DNA of 64,000 nucleotides from Brevibacillus panacihumi W25. Lineage in GTDB: Bacteria > Bacillota > Bacilli > Brevibacillales > Brevibacillaceae. Made by a program: the position numbers and the translations under genes. Under the pieces are notes generated by a model. It was not told the origin of the DNA, made no database searches, and saw nothing but the letters and a program-made list of their open reading frames with translations. The DNA lies in NCBI RefSeq assembly GCF_000503775.1, contig NZ_KI629782.1:1684496-1748495 (forward strand), read 5' to 3'. Shown here piece by piece: positions 51,783-59,652 of this stretch; within the stretch, counting starts at the first letter, position 1; every line of letters starts with the position of its first letter.

Positions 51783-51941
51783 ATGTACATTCCCATGATT
51801 TTTTTCACCATTACGATCGAACGGCGGAAAGTGACTCCTGAGCAAAAATGGGCCAGATACCAGCAAGAACAAGCCATTGCTCAGTGGGAAGATCAGAAGC
51901 ACCAGATCTACACGCAGTTTCCTGAATACTGTATTCGCTAA
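51783..51941 (+). CDS. YrzI-like small protein (52 aa)
   Basis: MYIPMIFFTITIERRKVTPE has the same start pattern as the YrzI-like protein at 51495 and fits the family consensus FFTITI-x-R-R/K better. GGGAGG lies upstream. Followed by a strong terminator. Confidence 0.65.
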   Translation: MYIPMIFFTITIERRKVTPEQKWARYQQEQAIAQWEDQKHQIYTQFPEYCIR

Positions 51942-51972
51942 GGAAACGGCTTGAATAAGGCACGGTAATCGA

Positions 51973-52018
51973 AGGAGGCTATCCCATCGTCTGTTGGCAT
52001 CGGGATAGCCTCCTTTTC
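51973..52018. terminator. Rho-independent terminator
   Basis: GGAGGCTATCCC/GGGATAGCCTCC stem (12 bp perfect) followed by TTTTCCTT; closes the small-ORF cluster and faces the lipoprotein gene. Confidence 0.9.
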
Positions 52019-52022
52019 CTTA

Positions 52023-52557
52023 TTAGTTTGCTTTGTTTATTGGCTGCGGCTTCCACAGATGAATGATCGGCCAGCCATCCCAATCCCGCGCTACTTTCAA
52101 CGCTCCATCGACTCGGATCACATCCATTTGCCCATCGGCGGGAATGATCAGTGCGGGAGCGCCATCCCAGTATTCCAGACGAATCTCCATTTTGTAATGA
52201 TACGTGACCGAGCTGTCCTCATTATCCCGGATCTTGCTAAATTCCGTGATCGCCACATGCATATTTGCCTTCTCTTGGACAGCGATTTGGTAAGCAAAAG
52301 AAGCCTCGCGATTGTTCGTATAATCCTGGTATACCTTATCTGTCGCGTATTCCTTTATCTGCTGATGTCTCTGGTTGATAAAATCCTCCAATACCTGGTC
52401 GATATCTGCTTCTGTCCCGGCTTCCTTGATCTCGATCTGGTACTGAACTTTTTTTAAATGCATCTGCCAACTGACGGGCTTCCTCATCTGCATCAGGACT
52501 TGAACAGCCAAACAGCGCCAGTGCCGCCATGCACAACAGGATCATTTGTTTATACAT
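52023..52557 (-). pseudogene. Lipoprotein gene split by a frameshift in an A-run
   Basis: The first frame encodes a clear lipoprotein signal (MYKQMILLCMAALALFGCSS; lipobox LFGC) up to ADAFKK; the rest (VQYQIEIKEAGTEADIDQVL to WKPQPINKAN) continues in another frame from the same point. The switch occurs at a run of seven A residues; six would restore one frame of about 177 codons. Probably a one-base insertion, a phase-variable tract or an assembly error. The mature protein has a beta-rich domain near the end. Function unknown. Confidence 0.75.
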
Positions 52558-52616
52558 GCCCCCACCCCCTCATCCCATATTTTAACATATATTCCACCCG
52601 ATTTCGTTGATTCAAA

Positions 52617-52656
52617 ACAAAAAGACATGCTCGATCGCTGCCGATACCATGCCTTT
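52617..52656 (-). terminator. Probable terminator after mutY
   Basis: Minus strand: AAAAGGCATG/CATGTCTTT stem followed by TTTGTTTTG. Confidence 0.6.
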
Positions 52657-52672
52657 TCGTGTAGTTATTTGT

Positions 52673-53755
52673 TTATCTGTGAAGCATCGCCTTGATTTTG
52701 TGATGCGCTACCGGGAAGGTGTAGGCATCCAATTCCTCGACGGCGGCAAAGCGAGCTGTCGGAGGAAGCTCCTCTCCCTCGATCCAGTCGCAGAGCCATA
52801 CTTGCATATTCCATTGCAGATGGGAAAAGGTATGCTGCACTTCTCCCTGCATCTCGCGAACCTCCACCTCTACGCCAAATCGCTCCTGCATTTGCTGGGT
52901 CAGCAGGTCTTTTTTGGCTGCCTCTCGATCCACTTCCGTCTCCACCATAGGGAATTCCCACATGCCCGCCAGCAGTCCCTGTTCCGGGCGCTTGTTGATC
53001 AGGACGGCTCCGTCGCGCACGATCAAGGCTACCTGCATATGAACGGGACGCGGCGGTTTCGCCTTGCCCTTGTTCGGCAGCTCTTCCTGGACACCTTCCC
53101 GGCGGGCGATGCAGTAATCGAAGACCGGACAGGTGAGGCATTGCGGAGAACGCGGGGTGCAGACTATCGCGCCAAGCTCCATCAACGCCTGATTGAAGTC
53201 TCCAGCTCTGCCTTCGGGAATCACCTGGCGGACCAGATGCTCGATTTTGATCCGGGTGGCTGGCTTGGCGATGTCATCGGTCAGGTAGAGAAGTCTGGAA
53301 AAGACGCGCATGACATTGCCGTCTACCGCAGGCTCCGGCTTTTCGTAGGCGATACTCAGAATCGCCCCGGCTGTATAGGGGCCCACGCCTTTTAGCGTGC
53401 GAATTTCTTCCGGGGTGTCAGGCACGATTCCGCCGTAGTTCGCCTGCACTTCCCGTGCGGCTGTCTGCAAATTGCGCACCCGCGAATAATAGCCCAAGCC
53501 CTCCCACGCCTTCAGCACTTCGTCCTCGGGTGCTTCCGCCAGTGCCTGAACCGTCGGAAACTTCTCCATAAAGTTCATGTAGTACGGCTTTACGGTCTCG
53601 ACACGCGTCTGCTGCAGCATAATCTCCGACACCCAGACCCGGTAAGGATCCCGATTGATTCGCCAGGGCAAGTCCCTCTTTTGGGAATCGTACCAGGCGA
53701 GCAAATCGCTGGAAAAACCAAATACATGAAATTCTTCCGGTAATGTATAACGCAT
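52673..53755 (-). CDS. mutY: Adenine DNA glycosylase MutY (360 aa)
   Basis: Removes adenine mispaired with 8-oxoguanine. HhH-GPD domain with WRINRDPYRVWVSEIMLQQTRV, LKGVGPYTAGAILSIAY and the catalytic Asp in AVDGNVMRV; 4Fe-4S cluster C-x6-C-x2-C-x5-C in CTPRSPQCLTCPVFDYC; C-terminal NUDIX-like domain (about 230-355) that recognises 8-oxoG. AAAGGAG precedes the ATG. Near yfhP as in B. subtilis. Confidence 0.96.
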   Translation of the reverse strand: MRYTLPEEFHVFGFSSDLLAWYDSQKRDLPWRINRDPYRVWVSEIMLQQTRVETVKPYYMNFMEKFPTVQALAEAPEDEVLKAWEGLGYYSRVRNLQTAAREVQANYGGIVPDTPEEIRTLKGVGPYTAGAILSIAYEKPEPAVDGNVMRVFSRLLYLTDDIAKPATRIKIEHLVRQVIPEGRAGDFNQALMELGAIVCTPRSPQCLTCPVFDYCIARREGVQEELPNKGKAKPPRPVHMQVALIVRDGAVLINKRPEQGLLAGMWEFPMVETEVDREAAKKDLLTQQMQERFGVEVEVREMQGEVQHTFSHLQWNMQVWLCDWIEGEELPPTARFAAVEELDAYTFPVAHHKIKAMLHR

Positions 53756-53770
53756 GCTGATCTCCTTTGT

Positions 53771-54058
53771 TTACGATCGAACAGGAGCAAATGCCCAGAT
53801 GTTCAATTTATTGGCCCCGCCTGCGATACAGGCACAGAATGCTTCATCCTGCAACCGCGTCTGCTTGATCTGTTCATACTGCTCCATACTGTCCACCTCG
53901 AAGGTTTCCACGAACAGGCCTGGCTGATCGCATCCTTCCAGACAGCGGTACTGACGCGCCCCCAGCCTGCAAGACACGGACTCCCTTTCAGCCAGGAGGG
54001 CAATTGCCTCCTCGCGCTTTTCCAAAATGAGCTTGTATTCGATAAATACCGTGATCAT
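53771..54058 (-). CDS. Hypothetical protein, possible dimeric alpha-beta barrel (95 aa)
   Basis: MITVFIEYKLILEKREEAIALLAE then FVETFEVDSMEQYEQIKQTRLQDEAF suggests a ferredoxin-like ABM/NIPSNAP-type fold, but no family is certain. GGGAGG about ten bases before the ATG. Cys-rich for its size (four Cys). Fifteen bp upstream of mutY on the same strand, so probably co-transcribed. Confidence 0.6.
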   Translation of the reverse strand: MITVFIEYKLILEKREEAIALLAERESVSCRLGARQYRCLEGCDQPGLFVETFEVDSMEQYEQIKQTRLQDEAFCACIAGGANKLNIWAFAPVRS

Positions 54059-54226
54059 CTGGTCGATTCCTCCCTTGCAAGACAACTCCACTTCATCATA
54101 CAATCCAGGTTAATAGGTAACAAGCGGACAATTTTTTTCAATTTCGTAAGGAAAATCTTATCGCCGGAACGTTATAATAAATACAAACAGGAGGCCAAGG
54201 CCTGGAAGGAGGGAGACAAGAGGTTC

Positions 54227-55222
54227 ATGGACACGGCTACTCACTTTGCCATGGGTTTTGGACTCGCGGGACTCGCGCATCTGGACCCAATCGTGGCATC
54301 GACACCAGGACTGATGGAAGCTGTCATGCTTGGCACGGTCATCGGTTCACAGGCACCCGATCTGGACGGCCTGGTCCGCATCCGCGGCAGCGCTGCTTAT
54401 ATACGCAACCACCGGGGCATCTCCCACTCTGTGCCCGCAATCTTTCTGTGGACAGGAGCCATATTTGCCTTCATTCAGTTGTTCATGCCCCAAGCGAATT
54501 GGCTTCATCTGCTCGGCTGGATCTTTTTCGCTGTCTGTCTCCATGTTTTCGTAGACCTGTTCAACTCTTACGGCACCAAGGGCTTGTATCCGTTTCGAGA
54601 CAAGTGGATCGCATTCAACACCATCTTTATCTTTGACCCTTTGATTTTTTCCGCTCATTTGTTGGGTTTTATGCTCTGGGCGTCAGGCATGCATCCCGGA
54701 AAGGTGTTTCTCGCGATCTACCTGCTGATCGCCTGCTATTACTATTGGCGCTTTCAGGTGCAGAAGCGCACCACTGAACTGGTTCGGCAAAAAATCGGAC
54801 GCTCCGGGACGTACACCATCATTCCGACGTTGTCCTGGACACACTGGACCTTCGTCGCACGCACCGAGCAGATCTGGTATGTCGGAGAAGTCAACGCCGG
54901 TGAAGTCATCGTGCTGGACACCTTCAAAATCAAATCGGAAAATGAAATCATCGCCGCAGCCAAGGAATCGTTTCGCGTCAAATCCTTCCTTGCATTTACT
55001 CATCACGTCCACGTGGAGACCAAAGAGCGTCCCTTCGGCTACGAGGTGAAGTGGATCGATCTGCGCTATCGCTCCCGCTACCAGGGTAAAAGCCATTACA
55101 TGTTCGTAGCGGTTGTCTACCTCGACTATGAATTGAATATTCTCGATTCATTCGTCGGCTGGATTCATCGCGGCGAAGAGCAATTGAACAAAAAGCTCGA
55201 TCCTGACAAACAACTCAACTAA
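54227..55222 (+). CDS. yfhP: YfhP-like membrane-bound metal-dependent hydrolase, DUF457 (331 aa)
   Basis: Opens MDTATHFAMGFGLAG (metal-binding His) with GSQAPDLDGLVRI and RNHRGISHS, the His/Asp pattern of the YdjM/DUF457 family; several membrane helices (about 60-200) and a soluble C-terminal domain. In B. subtilis yfhP is a neighbour of mutY, as here. Substrate unknown. Confidence 0.9.
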   Translation: MDTATHFAMGFGLAGLAHLDPIVASTPGLMEAVMLGTVIGSQAPDLDGLVRIRGSAAYIRNHRGISHSVPAIFLWTGAIFAFIQLFMPQANWLHLLGWIFFAVCLHVFVDLFNSYGTKGLYPFRDKWIAFNTIFIFDPLIFSAHLLGFMLWASGMHPGKVFLAIYLLIACYYYWRFQVQKRTTELVRQKIGRSGTYTIIPTLSWTHWTFVARTEQIWYVGEVNAGEVIVLDTFKIKSENEIIAAAKESFRVKSFLAFTHHVHVETKERPFGYEVKWIDLRYRSRYQGKSHYMFVAVVYLDYELNILDSFVGWIHRGEEQLNKKLDPDKQLN

Positions 55223-55235
55223 ACATGAATGTGAT

Positions 55236-55266
55236 GCCCGCAGTTTCTATACATGCGGGTTTTTTC
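55236..55266 (+). terminator. Rho-independent terminator after yfhP
   Basis: CCCGCAG/ATGCGGG stem followed by TTTTTTCTT. Confidence 0.8.
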
Positions 55267-55373
55267 TTGTGGTATCTGACCTGCATCAACTGATAAGATT
55301 TGCACCTTTTAACCAAGTCAGGCAGGAGATACGATGTTGCTATCCCATCTTTTGCATGAAGGAGAATGATCCC

Positions 55374-55919
55374 ATGATTCCCATTCGCTACGCCAAACGA
55401 ACGATTACTGACAAAGAACAAATCGATCAGTTCCTGTCACAGGCCAAAACCGGACATCTGGGCATGACGAACGGCATCGAACCGTACATCATCCCATTGA
55501 ACTTCTGCTGGCTGGCGGGCAAGCTCTACTTTCACGGAGCGGATTCCGGACGCAAAATCGAGATGATTCAAGCCAACAACCGGGTCTGCTTCAGTGTTTG
55601 TGAAGAATACGGGACCATCGCCGATCCCGTCCCTGCCCATGTCGATACCGCTTATATGAGCGTTTTCTTGTCTGGCACGATCGAGCGCGTGGTAGAACCG
55701 GAGGAAATGCGCGAAGCCATGCAAGCGATGCTGGACAAATACGTGCCCGGCTATTTCTCAGAGCCTTTGCCATTGCAGCATGTGTTGAAGTATCGCTCCA
55801 GCATGGGGAGCGTCACCGCCGTGTTTCGGATCACACCCGATACCATCAGTGCCAAAGGAAATCTGGCTGGCGACGAAAAGAAGTTTTTTCACGGCCGGAA
55901 AGTAGAGCAGGATGTGTAG
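55374..55919 (+). CDS. Pyridoxamine-5'-phosphate-oxidase-like flavin-binding protein (181 aa)
   Basis: FMN-binding split-barrel family (NimA-like): AKTGHLGMTNGIEPYIIPLNFCW, KLYFHGADSGRKIEMIQANNRVCFSV and SVFLSGTIERV. AAGGAG precedes the ATG. Likely a flavin- or haem-binding oxidoreductase; the reaction is not defined. Single gene with its own terminator. Confidence 0.87.
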   Translation: MIPIRYAKRTITDKEQIDQFLSQAKTGHLGMTNGIEPYIIPLNFCWLAGKLYFHGADSGRKIEMIQANNRVCFSVCEEYGTIADPVPAHVDTAYMSVFLSGTIERVVEPEEMREAMQAMLDKYVPGYFSEPLPLQHVLKYRSSMGSVTAVFRITPDTISAKGNLAGDEKKFFHGRKVEQDV

Positions 55920-55936
55920 CTCGCGTAAAAGCATGA

Positions 55937-55977
55937 AAAGACACGCCTATTCCGTGATGAACAGGCGTGTCTTTTTC
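55937..55977. terminator. Bidirectional terminator
   Basis: AAAAGACACGCCT/AGGCGTGTCTTTTT stem between convergent genes. Confidence 0.88.
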
Positions 55978-55992
55978 CTTTTTCGAGAAACA

Positions 55993-56439
55993 TTACAAAT
56001 TTGCCGGAGCTGTCATCCCCGTCGTAATGGCCAGTCTGTTCCAGCAGTTGATGACGTTTATCGCCATAATTAGCGAGACGATCTGCTTCTCTTCAAAATG
56101 TTCCCTCACTTGCGCATATACGTCCTCGGAGACGCCGCGTTCTGCGATGAGAGTCACAGCCTCTGTCAAAGCGAGGATGGCCCGCTCCTCCTCGCTGTAT
56201 ACATCTGCTTCCCGCCACGCGTTCAGCAAATAGATACGCTGCTCGGTTTCCCCGAGCTTTCTTGCGTCCTTCGTATGCATATCCAAACAAAAGGCGCATC
56301 CGTTGATCTGGGAGGCTCGTATTTTGATCAATTCGAGCCACTTGGGCTCAAGACCGCTCTCGCTCACAAACTTCTCCAGCTGGCGCATGGTTTGATATGC
56401 TTCCGGATTTGCTACTCTGTGATTCATTCTGGCTTTCAT
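55993..56439 (-). CDS. Carboxymuconolactone-decarboxylase-family protein, AhpD-like (148 aa)
   Basis: Redox motif CAFCLDMH (CxxC-x3-H type) in LIKIRASQINGCAFCLDMHTKDAR, as in AhpD-like alkylhydroperoxidases. Such proteins are the standard partners of ECF41 sigma factors. It lies directly downstream of the sigma gene and carries a matching ECF41-type promoter at 56485. Probably a thiol-based peroxidase or decarboxylase; substrate unknown. Confidence 0.92.
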   Translation of the reverse strand: MKARMNHRVANPEAYQTMRQLEKFVSESGLEPKWLELIKIRASQINGCAFCLDMHTKDARKLGETEQRIYLLNAWREADVYSEEERAILALTEAVTLIAERGVSEDVYAQVREHFEEKQIVSLIMAINVINCWNRLAITTGMTAPANL

Positions 56440-56484
56440 GAAAATCCATCCCTTCCCCTCTAAAAATGTGTTGCCGTACTCATA

Positions 56485-56511
56485 GACGAGAAGCCCCGCG
56501 GTTTTGTGACC
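56485..56511 (-). promoter_or_regulatory. ECF41-type promoter of the carboxymuconolactone decarboxylase gene
   Basis: Minus strand: GGTCACA, 16-bp spacer counted from TCACA, then CGTC. This is close to the ECF41 consensus TGTCACA-N16-CGTC as I recall it. Located between the sigma gene stop and the AhpD-like start, which predicts direct control. Confidence 0.65.
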
Positions 56512-56515
56512 GCAT

Positions 56516-57388
56516 TTAGAAAAGATGTTTCACTTTATCGGGATTGAGCAAAATGTAGATTCGTTTGATTCGCTCCAGGTCTTCGTCCAGGACGAAACTG
56601 ATCGCTGTCGGCCGCATCTCCGCTCCATACATCAGAATCCCCGGCTGGCCATTGAGCGAGCAAATTTGCTGGATACCGCTCCAGTTTCGGGAAACCCCCA
56701 GCAAAAATGCCACGACATGCTTGTCGGGACTGATCGGGCGAATAGCTGCCCGGGTCTTGCCGCCGCCATCCGAAATGAGAACAGCGTCCTGGCTCAACAA
56801 GCGGATCAAGGCTGCAGCATCCTCTTTTTGAATCGCATCGACAAACTGCTCCACCAGCCTTTGGGCGTGCTCGGGCTGGACGTCTACCCGCATCTGAGCG
56901 GCTTGAATCTTCTGCTGCGCACGGTTGTACAGCTTGCGGCAAGCCGGTTCTGCCCGTTCCAGCATTTGAGCGATCTCACGATATTCATACCCCAGCGCCG
57001 ATCTCAGCACATAGACGGCACGCTCGGACGGCGACAGGTTTTCCATCAAAACGAGGAGCCCATACGAGATGGCCTCCTCTTGGATCAACGCATGCAAGGG
57101 ATCGCCGTTGCCGTCCACATCAGGCAACGGCTCCGGCAGCCACTCGCCGACGTAATGCTCCCGTTTTCTGCGCGCCGATTTCAAGAAATCCAGGCAGCGA
57201 TTGGTCAGCACCTTGCACAGATAGCTTTTCATATGGTGAATGTCTCCGATGTCGTCTCGTGCCAAGGTGAGAAAAGTCTCCTGCACAATATCCTCCGCTT
57301 CGCTTACGGTTCCCAGCATGCGATAGGCGATGGAAAACAACAATGGTTTGTACTCGCGGTACACATCCTCCATCTGCATGCTAATCAT
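56516..57388 (-). CDS. ECF41-family RNA polymerase sigma factor, SigJ-like (290 aa)
   Basis: Sigma region 2 (YREYKPLLFSIAYRMLGTVSEAEDIVQETFL) and region 4 (LSPSERAVYVLRSALGYEYREIAQML) are followed by a C-terminal SnoaL/NTF2-like domain of about 110 residues. It holds both hallmarks of ECF41: DGGGK (in LISDGGGKTRA) and a terminal NPDKVKHL close to the NPDKL motif. In this group the C-terminal domain replaces an anti-sigma factor. Its start overlaps the dioxygenase gene stop (ATGA). Confidence 0.93.
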   Translation of the reverse strand: MISMQMEDVYREYKPLLFSIAYRMLGTVSEAEDIVQETFLTLARDDIGDIHHMKSYLCKVLTNRCLDFLKSARRKREHYVGEWLPEPLPDVDGNGDPLHALIQEEAISYGLLVLMENLSPSERAVYVLRSALGYEYREIAQMLERAEPACRKLYNRAQQKIQAAQMRVDVQPEHAQRLVEQFVDAIQKEDAAALIRLLSQDAVLISDGGGKTRAAIRPISPDKHVVAFLLGVSRNWSGIQQICSLNGQPGILMYGAEMRPTAISFVLDEDLERIKRIYILLNPDKVKHLF

Positions 57389-58179
57389 TTCGCGGAACCA
57401 AACTGCCAGATCGTATGGCTCAGGCTGTTGTAGCGAAAACTGATGTGCAATCGCTCCGCCGTACGCACATCATCTGCAGCTCCCATCGCATAGATGAGCG
57501 GAACAAAATGCTCGCTTCCATATACGGGAACCGCCTTCTCCGCGTGTGGCGCCAAGGAGCGGTAGTTCGCAAGGTCTTCCACGTTCCACGCTGTCAGCGT
57601 ATTTTGGAGCCAGTTCTCGAACTCCACAGCCCAATCGTAGGCAGCACCTGAGGTCTCCCGCATGTTGATGAAGGAAAAATTGTGGATGGTGCCGCCGCTA
57701 CCCAGAATCAACACATCCTTGGCACGCAGAGGAACCAGAGCACGACCGATCGCATATTGCTGCTCCACGGTCAGCTGCGGATTTACCGACAAAGAGATAA
57801 CGGGCACATCAGCATCGGGATAGATCATGCGGAGCACGACCCAGTGACCGTGGTCCAGGCCTCGCTGTTCGTTCATTCGGACCGGCACACCTGCATTCTG
57901 CAGCAGTTGATACGTCTCCTCTGCGATTTCCCGATCTCCCTTGGCTGGATACTGAATCTCATAGAGTTCGCGGGGAAAACCGCCAAAGTCGTGAATCGTC
58001 GGGTAGACATCCATCGAGCCTACCTCCTGCAGCGGCGACTCCCAGTGGGCAGAGAAAATGACAATGGCCCGAGGGCGACGCGGCAACCTGTCTGAGAGCT
58101 GATTCAAGGCTTGCGTATAGCTGTTATCTTCAATCGCAAGCAACGGCGCACCGTGTGCGATGAAAAAGGATGGCATCAT
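57385..58179 (-). CDS. Extradiol-type dioxygenase, DODA/YgiD family (264 aa)
   Basis: LigB fold with AHGAP, FSAHWES, HDFGGFPRELYEIQYP, LDHGHWVVLRMIYPDADVP and GSGGTIHN, the His/Glu metal set of 4,5-DOPA-dioxygenase-like enzymes. Upstream of, and overlapping by 4 bp, the ECF41 sigma gene. This is not the usual ECF41 partner, so the dioxygenase may belong to the stress the sigma factor answers. Substrate probably a catechol (inference). Confidence 0.9.
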   Translation of the reverse strand: MMPSFFIAHGAPLLAIEDNSYTQALNQLSDRLPRRPRAIVIFSAHWESPLQEVGSMDVYPTIHDFGGFPRELYEIQYPAKGDREIAEETYQLLQNAGVPVRMNEQRGLDHGHWVVLRMIYPDADVPVISLSVNPQLTVEQQYAIGRALVPLRAKDVLILGSGGTIHNFSFINMRETSGAAYDWAVEFENWLQNTLTAWNVEDLANYRSLAPHAEKAVPVYGSEHFVPLIYAMGAADDVRTAERLHISFRYNSLSHTIWQFGSAK

Positions 58180-58210
58180 GTTTCAACAACCCTTTCTTTT
58201 GTTAACTTAG

Positions 58211-58223
58211 TTACTTTTAGTAA
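58211..58223. promoter_or_regulatory. Possible operator upstream of the dioxygenase
   Basis: TTACTTTTAGTAA: perfect 5-bp arms and 3-bp spacer in the AT-rich gap 32 bp before the dioxygenase start. Resembles sites of DUF24/HxlR-type quinone-sensing regulators; none is encoded nearby. Confidence 0.3.
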
Positions 58224-58416
58224 GTATTATTATAACGGAAAACGAGTACCATTACTATCCTTTCCAGAAAAAATGATTTGGGATATGCGTATTTGCTTAT
58301 CTGAAAATAGAAAACATACACTAAATTCTATCAATTCATTGACCGTCTTGGACAAGGGGCTGTATAATTTGCAAAACAATGTTTTCTAGTTGAAAACAAA
58401 GTGAGGAGTTGCTTCT

Positions 58417-59433
58417 ATGAAAACCAACCATTTCACCTGTTTGCTGGCGATCCCGATGTCTGCTGCACTCGTCGCCTGTTCTTTATTCTTGCCGATGCCG
58501 TCTTTCGGAGACGGCAAAGCATACGCTCAAGCAACTGCGGCGCAAGCCAATCAAGTACCTGCTATCACTGTTACTCTTTTGGGAACTGGCTCTCCACTTC
58601 TCAGCATGGAGCGTTTCGGTCCTTCTACCCTCGTGGAGGCTGGTGGGGAACGTTTGCTGTTCGACGCAGGGCGCGGTGCTGCACTTCGACTAAGCCAACT
58701 TTCCATCATGCCGGGGGAAATAGACAAGCTGTTCCTCACTCACTTGCATTCCGACCATACGATTGGCATCCCCGATGTCTGGCTGACAGGTTCTCTGCCT
58801 ACAGCAGGAAAAAGGGCTACTGAATTCCAGGTATGGGGTCCCCAGGGCACCAAAGAGATGATGGTCAACTTGGCAAAAGCCTATGAGGAAGATGTAGCCG
58901 TCAGAAAGGAAAACCAAAATGAAGTTCTGAAAGGTTTGGATGCAATCGGACACGATATCGAGGAAGGGGTCGTCTATGAGCACAACGGCGTTCAAGTTGT
59001 TGCTTTTCTCGTCGATCACGGCCCCATGGAGCCAAGCTATGGCTACCGGGTGAATTACAAAGGGCACTCCGTTGTCATCTCCGGTGATACGCGCTACAAC
59101 GAGAATTTGATTCAATACGCGAAAGGAACGGATTTGATCATCCACGAGGTAGCGGCGGCCAAACCGGATGAGAAATCGCCGGCGATCCAAAAGATCTTGG
59201 ACATTCATACCACCCCTGAGGAAGCAGGAAAAGTATTCAGCCAGGTACAACCGAAGCTCGCCGTCTACTCGCATATCGTCCTGCTCGGCGGCTTGACAGA
59301 TGCAAATGCCAACCTCGCTGTGAGAACGAGCAAGGTATTCGACGGCAATGTGGTAGTCGGCGAGGATTTGATGTCTTTCCACATCGGCAATGACGTGCAG
59401 GTGAAAGAACCTCAATTCAAATATGTAAAATAA
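58417..59433 (+). CDS. Secreted MBL-fold metallo-hydrolase (338 aa)
   Basis: Export signal MKTNHFTCLLAIPMSAALVAC with a possible lipobox (LVAC, Cys21). RNase Z/arylsulfatase-like metallo-beta-lactamase domain: LLGTGSP, ADAG-like LFDAGRG, zinc motif THLHSDHTIG, VISGDTRY, EVAA and a late His (SHIVLLG). GAGGAG precedes the ATG. Extracellular hydrolase, substrate unknown. Confidence 0.9.
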   Translation: MKTNHFTCLLAIPMSAALVACSLFLPMPSFGDGKAYAQATAAQANQVPAITVTLLGTGSPLLSMERFGPSTLVEAGGERLLFDAGRGAALRLSQLSIMPGEIDKLFLTHLHSDHTIGIPDVWLTGSLPTAGKRATEFQVWGPQGTKEMMVNLAKAYEEDVAVRKENQNEVLKGLDAIGHDIEEGVVYEHNGVQVVAFLVDHGPMEPSYGYRVNYKGHSVVISGDTRYNENLIQYAKGTDLIIHEVAAAKPDEKSPAIQKILDIHTTPEEAGKVFSQVQPKLAVYSHIVLLGGLTDANANLAVRTSKVFDGNVVVGEDLMSFHIGNDVQVKEPQFKYVK

Positions 59434-59482
59434 GTGTGGGAAGGATCTCTGGGGGCAAATTCTAGCCAGTTCCTATAGAGAA

Positions 59483-59520
59483 AAAAGGCTTGTCGCCTCA
59501 AGAAGCGACAAGCCTTTTCT
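59483..59520. terminator. Duplicate of the sodA terminator
   Basis: AAAAGGCTTGTCGC/GCGACAAGCCTTTT stem, the same as at 61293 apart from the loop. Part of the duplicated segment. Confidence 0.85.
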
Positions 59521-59535
59521 ATTAGAAGAAAGCTA

Positions 59536-59604
59536 TTATTTCGCTGCAGCGAAACGCTTGCTTACTTCATCCCTGTTTACAACGTTCCAGAAAGCAGCGA
59601 TGTA
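59536..59604 (-). pseudogene. Fragment of sodA 3' end
   Basis: The last 23 codons of sodA ([10 protein letters not shown] to SKRFAAAK and stop), almost identical to 61346-61414 but with Trp changed to Arg in NVVNRDEV. Upstream of this the similarity stops. Together with its terminator it is a direct repeat of 61293-61414, 1810 bp away, bracketing the MFS and ArsR genes. Confidence 0.9.
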
Positions 59605-59652
59605 ATCCGCATGTTGTATGTCAGAAGAACCGTCTTTGTACAAATAGATAAT

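Noticed and set aside
52440..52470. Programmed -1 frameshift in the lipoprotein gene
   Set aside because: The frames need a +1 shift (one base fewer), and the A-run is not in register with an X-XXY-YYZ slippery heptamer.
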